From contig JAKQEM010000024.1 in the NCBI GenBank assembly GCA_029558515.1, forward strand, positions 1-57,163: a DNA stretch of 57,163 nt, in the 5' to 3' direction. The DNA comes from a bacterium (lineage in GTDB: Bacteria > Patescibacteriota > Gracilibacteria > Peribacterales > Peribacteraceae). Position 1 is the stretch's first letter, and every line of letters starts with the position of its first letter. Positions 51,665-57,163 of the stretch are shown here, piece after piece. The position numbers and the translations under genes were made by a program. Below the pieces are notes generated by a model. That model was not told where the DNA came from and did not search any database. It was given only the letters and a program-made list of their open reading frames with translations.

Positions 51665-52760
51665 CAACCATCCATTCCCCATCCCTCATCCTCCACACCG
51701 TCGCTTCCTCCACGTGCGCCGGTGCACGCACCGCCGTCATCAACACCTGGCAATCCGTCAATCGATGAAGCAGTGCCGACTGATGAGCGTCATCCAGTTC
51801 GGAAAAGACGTCATCGAGGAGGATGACCGGACGCTCCCTGCGTCGCAGCTGCAGATACGACACTTCCAGGAGCAGGAGAGCCACCACCGCCACCCGCTCC
51901 TGTCCGCGCGATGCAAAAGTCGAAAGCGGTCTGCCGTCACACAGAATGTGCCAATCCTCCCGATGGGGACCCACCGTCGTCGACTGCAGGGCTATATCGC
52001 GCTGACGGGCATGCAAGAGGAGTTCCAGAAGCTCCCTTTTGAGATCCTCCAAGTTCCGACCGGTCGTCTTCCGCACAGGGCAGAGCGTTGCCTCCCCCCA
52101 CGTTTCCCCGAGTCCCGCCATTTCCGCCGCAAACGAGAGATCCAGAGCGGCCAGAAGCTCGAGCCGGGCCAGCGTGAGAGGAGCACCTTTCTCCGCGAGT
52201 TCCCGATCCCACACATTGAGCGCGGACGGCGGATAACGGCCATCGGCGATTTGTCGAAGCAGTGCGCCGCGTTGCTTGAGCACCTTCTGATACGCGGCGA
52301 AAGCGGGAACGTAGGATTGATCTGCCTGACTGAGGAGCTGATCGAGGAACCGTCGACGATCCGCCGGCGCCCCGCTGAAGAGCTCCAGATCCTGCGGGAG
52401 GAAAATCACAACCGGCACCGTTCCGATTGCATCTGTGAGAGGAATGCGCACATCATTGAGGAAAGCAGCCTTACGACGTCGCGGCGTGATTTCACTGAGC
52501 ACTTCGATGCGGCTGCGTTCCCCGACATCACTGCGAATCTCCGCGCGTAAGCGGTAGAACGATCGGCCCCAGTGCACCAAGTCCCCCTCTTCTTTTCCCC
52601 GGCAGGACTTGCCGAGAGACAGAACGGACATCGCTTCCAGCAAATTTGTCTTGCCGCTGCCATTGGGCCCGATGAAAAGCTGCACATCACGATCGGACAG
52701 GAGGACGGTCTGCCGCACATAACTGCGAAACTGCTCGAGCTGGAGACTGACGATACGCAT
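51651..52760 (-). CDS. recF: Recombination mediator RecF
   Basis: ABC/SMC-like ATPase loading RecA at gaps. 369 residues from ATG 52760: 'MRIVSLQLEQFRSYVRQTVL', Walker A 'FIGPNGSGKTNLLEAMSVLS', 'VVIFLPQDLELFSGAPADRR', signature region 'STVGPHREDW' and 'FASRGQERVAVVALLLLEV', Walker B 'VILLDDVFSELDDAHQSALL'. Not in the classical dnaA-dnaN-recF order. The start overlaps the NUDIX stop by one base (TAATG). The last codons are altered by a heptad-repeat tract. Confidence 0.95.
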   Translation of the reverse strand: MRIVSLQLEQFRSYVRQTVLLSDRDVQLFIGPNGSGKTNLLEAMSVLSLGKSCRGKEEGDLVHWGRSFYRLRAEIRSDVGERSRIEVLSEITPRRRKAAFLNDVRIPLTDAIGTVPVVIFLPQDLELFSGAPADRRRFLDQLLSQADQSYVPAFAAYQKVLKQRGALLRQIADGRYPPSALNVWDRELAEKGAPLTLARLELLAALDLSFAAEMAGLGETWGEATLCPVRKTTGRNLEDLKRELLELLLHARQRDIALQSTTVGPHREDWHILCDGRPLSTFASRGQERVAVVALLLLEVSYLQLRRRERPVILLDDVFSELDDAHQSALLHRLTDCQVLMTAVRAPAHVEEATVWRMRDGEWMVDHDQ

Positions 52761-53248
52761 TAGGATTCGTGACGGATCAAGGATGCCGCCTCCCTGTACA
52801 GCTCCTCCACAATGGAACGATACTCCTTTCTGACGATGTACTGCGACAGCGCCGAGGGCAACAGCCACACATAATCATCCACTTCTTGCTGATCGACCGT
52901 CACCTGCGCTTCGCGGCTGATCAACGCAAAGACGAAACGGATCCGCTGCCCCTTGATGTGGTCCGGCCGGAACCGACGAAAGGAGGCGGGGAAATCATAC
53001 CGGTACGTTGCACCGCTCTCACCAAAAACCGTCACGTGCTGCAATCCCGCCTCCTCGGCCAGCTCACGGACCGCCGTCTGCCCCACCGATTCCCCTTCCT
53101 CCATCCCACCTTGAGGCAGTTGCCAGGCATCACGCTTGCGCGGCTTGTGCAATAGGAGCATCTCCAAGCCGTCCTCGCGGGACTTGGTGTCGCCCGATGG
53201 TCGAAGCACTAGAATTGCCGCGGCTTCGCGGTAGGTCTCTTCAGGCAT
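52760..53248 (-). CDS. RppH-like NUDIX hydrolase
   Basis: 162 residues. The NUDIX box 'GGMEEGESVGQTAVRELAEE' plus 'AGL' (GX5EX7REUXEEXGU, residues ~47-69) is complete. 'RDAWQLPQGGMEEGE' and 'KGQRIRFVFALIS' are close to RppH/dinucleoside polyphosphate hydrolases, which remove 5' pyrophosphate from mRNA. N-terminal 'REAAAILVLRPSGDTKSRED'. The final ~20 residues are helical. It is coupled to recF by TAATG. TATTCT 6 bases before the ATG implies a leaderless start. Confidence 0.85.
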   Translation of the reverse strand: MPEETYREAAAILVLRPSGDTKSREDGLEMLLLHKPRKRDAWQLPQGGMEEGESVGQTAVRELAEEAGLQHVTVFGESGATYRYDFPASFRRFRPDHIKGQRIRFVFALISREAQVTVDQQEVDDYVWLLPSALSQYIVRKEYRSIVEELYREAASLIRHES

Positions 53249-53254
53249 GAACTG

Positions 53255-53260
53255 AGAATA
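53255..53260 (-). promoter_or_regulatory. -10-like hexamer of the NUDIX-recF operon
   Basis: Minus-strand TATTCT, 6 bases before the NUDIX ATG. Confidence 0.45.
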
Positions 53261-53308
53261 TCCGATGATCGCAAAAAATGCATTCCCAATACCGTATGCC
53301 GAGAAACA

Positions 53309-53503
53309 TCACGAGGAGTGCTTCTCCTCCTTCAATTTCACCGTCACGCGACGGCGAAGCTTCGGGCAGTACTTCTTGAATTTGGCAGCATGCTCCTTCC
53401 ACGACCGCCCCTGCTTATCCTGCTTGTGCAGGCGCACGGTGCCCAGCCGCAGACCGGTTTCGGAGCAACTGACGGTGAAAACGGTACGCTTTCCTCTTGG
53501 CAT
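53309..53503 (-). CDS. rpmG: Ribosomal protein bL33
   Basis: 64 residues from ATG 53503: 'MPRGKRTVFTVSCSETGLRL', 'AAKFKKYCPKLRRRVTVKLK'. The 'L-KKYCPxxRKH-T-HKE'-like end identifies L33. The zinc-type CxxC pairs are reduced to single Cys (SCSETG, KYCPK), so this is a zinc-independent (C-minus-like) form with a longer middle loop. It has a good promoter: -35 TTGTCA, 16 bases, -10 TACAAT, 9 bases to the ATG. Confidence 0.88.
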   Translation of the reverse strand: MPRGKRTVFTVSCSETGLRLGTVRLHKQDKQGRSWKEHAAKFKKYCPKLRRRVTVKLKEEKHSS

Positions 53504-53512
53504 AGTGGGGGC

Positions 53513-53540
53513 ATTGTAGGGAGATTTGCTCTGCTGACAA
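53513..53540 (-). promoter_or_regulatory. rpmG promoter
   Basis: Minus strand -35 TTGTCA (53540-53535), 16-base spacer, -10 TACAAT (53518-53513), 9 bases to the ATG. Confidence 0.65.
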
Positions 53541-53582
53541 GGGGAAATGTTCATCCGTTCTCTCGTTCTCTCGTTGATGGAA

Positions 53583-54530
53583 TCACCCCGCCTTTGCAAT
53601 TCCCTTCCCCGCTCCATTCCCCTGTAAATAGCCAAAAACGCTATTGGCTGCCACCGCTCCCTCCCCGGCGGCCGTGGCAAATTGCGCGAAGTAATTACTG
53701 CCATTGGTGATGTCTCCGGCCCCGAATACCCCCGGCACGGACGTCCTCATCCCCGCATCCACCTGCAAATAACCCTTGGCATCCACTCTGCATCCGATCG
53801 TCTGCGCCAGTTCCGTCGCAGGATCAGCCCCGACTTCGATGAAGACGCCATCCACGAGGAGACTGTCTTTCCCGTCAAACGGCTGGTCCAGCAGTACGCC
53901 CGTCACACGCTCCGATCCGAGAATCTGCCTCACATTGCGTTCCAGTACGAAGACCACATTCTGTCTCTTCTTCACCTCATCAATCCAATAGGGCTCCGCA
54001 CGGAAGGAATCACGCCGGTGAATGAGGTACACGGTCCTAGCCACCTGCGCGGCAATCGCCGCACCTTCCACCGCACTGTCTCCCCCGCCGATGACCGCCA
54101 CATCCTTGCCACGGTAGAAAAACGCATCGCACGTCGCGCAGTACGTCACGCCCTTTCCTGCAAACTCCTCTTCCCCCGGCACGCCCAAGTGCCGCTTCTT
54201 CGATCCCATGGCGAGGATCACCGCCTTTCCTTCCACGATCTGTCCGTCATCCAGATGCATCGCAAAGACTCCGTCCTTCTTCTCGATCTTCGTCACCCGC
54301 GCATTCTTGTGTGTCACGTTCTCAAAACTCAACGCGTGATCTTTGTACGACTGCATGAGGTCAGGTCCGGTGATCTCCTTCGTTCCGGGCCAGTTGCCCA
54401 CCTCCGCCGCCGTCATGCCGAGCCCACCCTCCTCCATCCCCACGATGAACGTGCTGAGCTTGTAGCGCGCGCTGTAGATGGCCGCCGTGTACCCGGCGCA
54501 ACCGAGCCCGATGATGAGAACATCGTACAT
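53583..54530 (-). CDS. trxB: Thioredoxin reductase
   Basis: FAD/NADPH enzyme reducing thioredoxin. 315 residues from ATG 54530: FAD loop 'VLIIGLGCAGYTAAIYSARY' (usual GSGPAG is GLGCAG), redox motif 'VTYCATCDAFFYRGKDVAVI' with CxxC 'CATC' (~133-136), NADPH loop 'GGGDSAVEGAAIA', C-terminal FAD motif 'GVFGAGDITNGSNYFAQFAT'. Length is normal for the low-Mr class. Promoter: -35 TTGTCG, 17 bases, -10 TACCCT, 6 bases to the ATG. Confidence 0.95.
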   Translation of the reverse strand: MYDVLIIGLGCAGYTAAIYSARYKLSTFIVGMEEGGLGMTAAEVGNWPGTKEITGPDLMQSYKDHALSFENVTHKNARVTKIEKKDGVFAMHLDDGQIVEGKAVILAMGSKKRHLGVPGEEEFAGKGVTYCATCDAFFYRGKDVAVIGGGDSAVEGAAIAAQVARTVYLIHRRDSFRAEPYWIDEVKKRQNVVFVLERNVRQILGSERVTGVLLDQPFDGKDSLLVDGVFIEVGADPATELAQTIGCRVDAKGYLQVDAGMRTSVPGVFGAGDITNGSNYFAQFATAAGEGAVAANSVFGYLQGNGAGKGIAKAG

Positions 54531-54536
54531 GCAACA

Positions 54537-54565
54537 AGGGTACCGACGCCCCGCCTCCACGACAA
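54537..54565 (-). promoter_or_regulatory. trxB promoter
   Basis: Minus strand -35 TTGTCG (54565-54560), 17-base spacer, -10 TACCCT (54542-54537), then 6 bases to the trxB ATG. Confidence 0.6.
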
Positions 54566-54656
54566 GAATGATGTGTGTCTAACATGCAACCTTGTCTCCG
54601 CTCATACTCTGCAGCTTTCTTACGATCTGAGAAGGCAGCCTTCGCGATGCGAAGGC

Positions 54657-54742
54657 TGGTGCCATGGGTGGGACTTGAACCCACAATCCCTTGCGAGAAC
54701 GCGATTTTGAGTCGCGCGCGTATACCATTCCGCCACCATGGC
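54657..54742 (-). tRNA. tRNA-Leu (CAA)
   Basis: 86 bases with encoded CCA and a class II long variable arm. Acceptor GCCATGG/CCATGGC, anticodon stem CGCGA/TCGCG with loop CTCAAAA (CAA, decodes TTG), variable arm around TTCTCGCAAGGGA, T-arm GTGGG-TTCAAGT-CCCAC. Confidence 0.95.
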
Positions 54743-54803
54743 AAAGAGTGGAAGAAGACAAGGGGATGATAGCAGAAAAATGCGCGGAGGAAGGAACGGA
54801 AAC

Positions 54804-56222
54804 ATGGATACTCACACACGACTCCGATACGATGGTTTCGTGCAACCCTTCAACCGCTTCACCTTCGACTCGTACGGCTTCGATCCTGCAACCGGCAAGA
54901 TCGCGCTGCGCTACAGCCTGGATGATGTCATTCGTTTCACCGAAACGCTCACTCTTCCGCAATCTTCAACCTACAGCCTAGAACCTACCCCCTCCCTCGA
55001 CCGCGCGCTCTTCGCCCTGCACCTCATCGGCGGCATCAGCTACTTCAAGACATGCCTGCCCAAAACCATCGATATCCGTTCCGGCAGCCTGACCCGGGAG
55101 CAAGCGGAATTCTGGAACACCGTCTACGAGCAGGGGCTGGGAGAATTTTTCTATAAAAATAAGATCGATCCGAAGGGGAGAATCCGGTTCCCACATACCT
55201 CCACCCCCCGACCCCCTCCTCCACGAGAGGAGGGGGGGCATCCTCGTGAGATGCGCTTGATGGTGCCTGTCGGAGGCGGCAAAGATTCCGCCGTGACCAT
55301 CGAACTTCTGCGTAAAGGAGGATACGACATGACCCTCTTCAGAGTAGGTGGCCACCCGCTCATCGAACGCTTCGCCGAGGAAGCTCGCAAACCGCTGCTC
55401 ACCGTCAAACGCACGCTCGCTCCCGCCCTCTTTGACTTGAACGCCCAAGGCGCGCTCAACGGCCACGTCCCCATCTCCGCCTACCTCTCCTTTCTCGCAG
55501 TTGTCATCGGAGAACTGCAGGGCTTCACGCACGTCGTCTTCAGTTCGGAGCGCAGCGCCAATGAGGGAAACGTGCACGTGGGCTCCTCCATGATCAATCA
55601 CCAGTGGAGCAAGAGCATCACATTCGAACGCATGCTGCAGGACTACCTGCAAACGTTCGTCACCGGGAACGTACGATTCTTCAGCCTGCTGCGCCCGCTC
55701 TCGGAACTGCACATCATGCAGATCTTCTCGACGTATCCGCAGTACTTCGACCGCTTCACCAGCTGCAATAAGAACTGGAAGATTGCGAAAGCTACGAGTG
55801 ATCAGTTACGAGTGACCGGTGAGAAATTGCAGACTCAAAACTCAATAGGATTATGGTGCAATCACTGTCCCAAATGCGCATTCACCTTTGCGCTCCTCTC
55901 CGCCTTCGTGCCGCGGGAACAACTGCTGGCGATCTTCGGTGCCGATCTCTTTGCCGATGCGACGTTGCTGCCGCTCTACCGCGAACTGCTGGGTCTCACA
56001 GGCATCAAACCGTTCGAATGCGTCGGCACGCCGGAGGAAGTGGCTGCGGCACTTCTCCTGGCGGATGAAAGGGGTGAATGGGGAGATGCAGCGGTGCTGC
56101 ACATGTTCCGCACGGAAGCACTCGACCGTTTTGCTTCTGCGGATGCCATCATCAATGCGCTCCTCCTCCCTTCGAAAGATCATGCCATCCCCGAGGAATT
56201 CCTCTCTGTTCTCCCCACATGA
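54804..56222 (+). CDS. murL: MurL: UDP-MurNAc-L-Ala-L-Glu epimerase
   Basis: Predicted ATP-dependent epimerase that inverts L-Glu to D-Glu on UDP-MurNAc-L-Ala-L-Glu, the MurD2/MurL alternative to glutamate racemase (described in Xanthomonas). Identification rests on the adenylating loop 'MVPVGGGKDSAVTIELLRKG' (~150-170), 'SSERSANEGNVHV', 'SITFERMLQDYLQTF', the Cys-rich 'GLWCNHCPKCAFTFALLSAF', and overlap with murD (ATGA). ATG 54804 is chosen: it follows a GGAGGAAGGA Shine-Dalgarno, and earlier ATGs overlap tRNA-Leu. It contains heptad tracts (54964-54993, 55793-55852) and a 10-bp-stem palindrome (55212-55236) coding 'STPRPPPPREEGGHP'. Confidence 0.85.
   Translation: MDTHTRLRYDGFVQPFNRFTFDSYGFDPATGKIALRYSLDDVIRFTETLTLPQSSTYSLEPTPSLDRALFALHLIGGISYFKTCLPKTIDIRSGSLTREQAEFWNTVYEQGLGEFFYKNKIDPKGRIRFPHTSTPRPPPPREEGGHPREMRLMVPVGGGKDSAVTIELLRKGGYDMTLFRVGGHPLIERFAEEARKPLLTVKRTLAPALFDLNAQGALNGHVPISAYLSFLAVVIGELQGFTHVVFSSERSANEGNVHVGSSMINHQWSKSITFERMLQDYLQTFVTGNVRFFSLLRPLSELHIMQIFSTYPQYFDRFTSCNKNWKIAKATSDQLRVTGEKLQTQNSIGLWCNHCPKCAFTFALLSAFVPREQLLAIFGADLFADATLLPLYRELLGLTGIKPFECVGTPEEVAAALLLADERGEWGDAAVLHMFRTEALDRFASADAIINALLLPSKDHAIPEEFLSVLPT
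54964..54993. repeat. Heptad tract inside murL (first)
   Basis: AACCTAC-AGCCTAG-AACCTAC-CCCCTCC at a 7-base period. Codes the 'TYSLEPTPS' stretch near residue 60. Confidence 0.55.
55212..55236. repeat. Perfect 10-bp inverted repeat inside murL
   Basis: CCCCCTCCTC-CACGA-GAGGAGGGGG. Codes a Pro/Arg/Glu/Gly linker just before the adenylating loop. Confidence 0.8.
55793..55852. repeat. Heptad tract inside murL (second)
   Basis: ACGAGTG-ATCAGTT-ACGAGTG-ACCGGTG-AGAAATT-GCAGACT-CAAAACT-CAATAGG. Codes 'SDQLRVTGEKLQTQNS' immediately before the Cys-rich motif. Confidence 0.6.
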
Positions 56223-57163
56223 GCATCGAAGAACTCAACGGCAAAACCGTGTGCATCCTCGGCTTCGGACGGGAGGGGAGAGCGATGCTCGACGCCATCG
56301 AACGGGAACGGATTGATTGCCGTGTCACTGTGGCGGATCAGAATGAGGAATGCAAAACGCAACATGCAACATGCAACATGCAAGTGGGAAAAGAATGGCT
56401 CGATGATCTCGATCGTTTCGACGTCATCATCAAATCCCCGGGCATCCCACCGAACACAGCACTCACAACTCATCACTCAAAACTGACCAACTCAACCCAG
56501 ATCTTTCTCGACACCATCCTCGCTCGAGGCGCCCTCGTCATCGGCGTGACGGGCAGCAAGGGGAAAAGTACGACTTCCAGCCTCATCCACGCCATTCTTC
56601 AAGCACACGAACGGGAGCAACACCCTACAACCCACCACCTACAACCTACCACCTTTCTCGTCGGCAACATCGGCGAACCCTCCATCGCGCACATCGATGA
56701 AGCAAATCCACACACGATCTTCGTGCTGGAAATGAGCAGCTACCAACTGATGGATCTGACGACGAGCCCGCCGATCGCGGTCATCACAAGTTTTTTCCCG
56801 GAACACCTCGATTACCACGGCGGTCTGGAAGCCTATCGGGATGCGAAGGAACACATCTCGCGCTTCCAGGATGACGAAGACATGGTCTTCTTTTGCGCGG
56901 ATTCACCCGGAGCGGTCGCAATCGCACAAGAGGGCGACGGTCGCAAGATCCCCTTCTCCGGTACGGATGCGCCCGTGCCCATCGAGCAAACGCACCTCAT
57001 CGGCGCGCACAATCTCCGCAACATCGGAGCAGCCACGTTGGTGGCGCGAGAGCTGGGCATCCCGGACTCAACGATCGTCACCGCAATCAAAGAGTTCCAC
57101 GGACTCCCCCACCGCCTGCAGCGCATCGGCGTCATCGGCGGCATCGAGTGGATCGATGATGCG
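56219..57163 (+). CDS. murD: MurD-type UDP-MurNAc-L-Ala--glutamate ligase (partial, 3' end outside)
   Basis: Open to the window edge: 315 codons from ATG 56219, which overlaps the murL stop (ATGA). N-terminal 'NGKTVCILGFGREGRAMLDA', 'VIIKSPGIPPNTA', ATP loop 'GVTGSKGKSTTSSLIHAILQ', 'VGNIGEPSI', 'FVLEMSSYQLMDL' (MurD's E-(L/M)-SS-(F/Y)-QL), 'FFPEHLDYHGGLEAYRDAK', and 'GAHNLRNIGAATLVARELG'. In MurL systems the partner MurD2 adds L-Glu rather than D-Glu; adjacency suggests that here. Three heptad tracts are in frame (56348-56386, 56455-56500, 56622-56656) and give insertions such as 'QHATCNMQ' and 'HPTTHHLQPTTF'. Confidence 0.93.
   Translation, partial: MSIEELNGKTVCILGFGREGRAMLDAIERERIDCRVTVADQNEECKTQHATCNMQVGKEWLDDLDRFDVIIKSPGIPPNTALTTHHSKLTNSTQIFLDTILARGALVIGVTGSKGKSTTSSLIHAILQAHEREQHPTTHHLQPTTFLVGNIGEPSIAHIDEANPHTIFVLEMSSYQLMDLTTSPPIAVITSFFPEHLDYHGGLEAYRDAKEHISRFQDDEDMVFFCADSPGAVAIAQEGDGRKIPFSGTDAPVPIEQTHLIGAHNLRNIGAATLVARELGIPDSTIVTAIKEFHGLPHRLQRIGVIGGIEWIDDA
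56348..56386. repeat. Heptad tract inside murD (first)
   Basis: AAAACGC-AACATGC-AACATGC-AACATGC-AAGTGGG, exact 7-base period, three identical copies. Confidence 0.8.
56455..56500. repeat. Heptad tract inside murD (second)
   Basis: CACTCAC-AACTCAT-CACTCAA-AACTGAC-CAACTCA, degenerate 7-base period. Codes 'LTTHHSKLTNST'. Confidence 0.55.
56622..56656. repeat. Heptad tract inside murD (third)
   Basis: CTACAAC-CCACCAC-CTACAAC-CTACCAC at a 7-base period, between the ATP-loop helix and the 'VGNIG' strand of MurD. Confidence 0.65.

Noticed and set aside
54738-54803. murL start at the first in-frame ATG (54738)
   Set aside because: That ATG lies inside tRNA-Leu. The ATG at 54804 has a good Shine-Dalgarno and begins the conserved sequence.

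Overview
The window looks like chromosomal DNA of a Candidate Phyla Radiation (Patescibacteria) bacterium, possibly of the Peribacteria/Peregrinibacteria type. That assignment is inferred from gene content, not from a marker-gene tree. Supporting signs are domain-minimal versions of universal genes (threonyl-tRNA synthetase without TGS, a Mur ligase nearly without its N-terminal domain, a riboflavin kinase without the adenylyltransferase half, a free-standing 5'-3' exonuclease, ComF without its cysteine finger), a VirB2/TrbC-like pilin and a VirB6/TrbL-like membrane protein, and several orphan membrane proteins. By eye the DNA is GC-rich (roughly mid 50s percent). UGA acts as a normal stop, so the UGA=Gly code of Gracilibacteria/Absconditabacteria does not apply.

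Layout. 0.2-3.4 kb: murJ-murC, then a divergent FtsB-like gene. 4-9.3 kb: initiator tRNA, rpmA, an orphan, lepA, a pyruvyltransferase, rplS and a winged-helix regulator. 9.5-12.6 kb: VirB6-like gene plus membrane partner. 12.6-18 kb: infB, nrnA, tRNA-Pro, eno. 18-26.9 kb: membrane proteins, corA, a degenerate lgt paralogue, thrS, then comF-rseP-dnaA. 27-31 kb: tRNA-Val, a toxin-antitoxin pair, a PH-like membrane protein, an AT-rich 856-residue orphan, dut. 31.5-36 kb: ftsA-ftsZ, the exonuclease, a small lipoprotein candidate, a glycogen-synthase-like half protein. 36.5-39.8 kb: riboflavin kinase-murE, a 41-codon gene, rnhB and an orphan. 39.8-44.3 kb: an overlapping operon of two GT4 glycosyltransferases, a GT-C-like membrane protein and a canonical lgt. 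44.3-49.5 kb: tsaD, a membrane protein, the pilin, a PRC-barrel gene divergent from prs, a Ser-rich secreted protein, tRNA-Ile and a second toxin-antitoxin pair. 49.6-57.2 kb: a secreted orphan, ruvC, recF, a NUDIX hydrolase, rpmG, trxB, tRNA-Leu, then murL-murD (murD runs off the end).

How the genes fit together. The window supplies much of peptidoglycan precursor synthesis (murC, murD, murE, murJ) and division (ftsA, ftsZ, FtsB-like). The murL-murD pair points to the alternative route in which L-Glu is added and then epimerised to D-Glu. Translation and tRNA genes (infB, lepA, rpmA, rplS, rpmG, thrS, tsaD, five tRNAs) are interspersed, with replication/repair (dnaA, recF, ruvC, rnhB, 5'-3' exonuclease).

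Two genome-wide features stand out. First, many transcription units have a -10-like hexamer only 5-9 bases before the start codon, so leaderless mRNAs appear to be the rule. Second, degenerate 7-bp tandem arrays, often as G/T-rich words followed by their complements, fill many intergenic gaps and also run in frame inside murL and murD. They recall cyanobacterial short tandemly repeated repetitive (STRR) heptamers and are the best candidate here for something undescribed.
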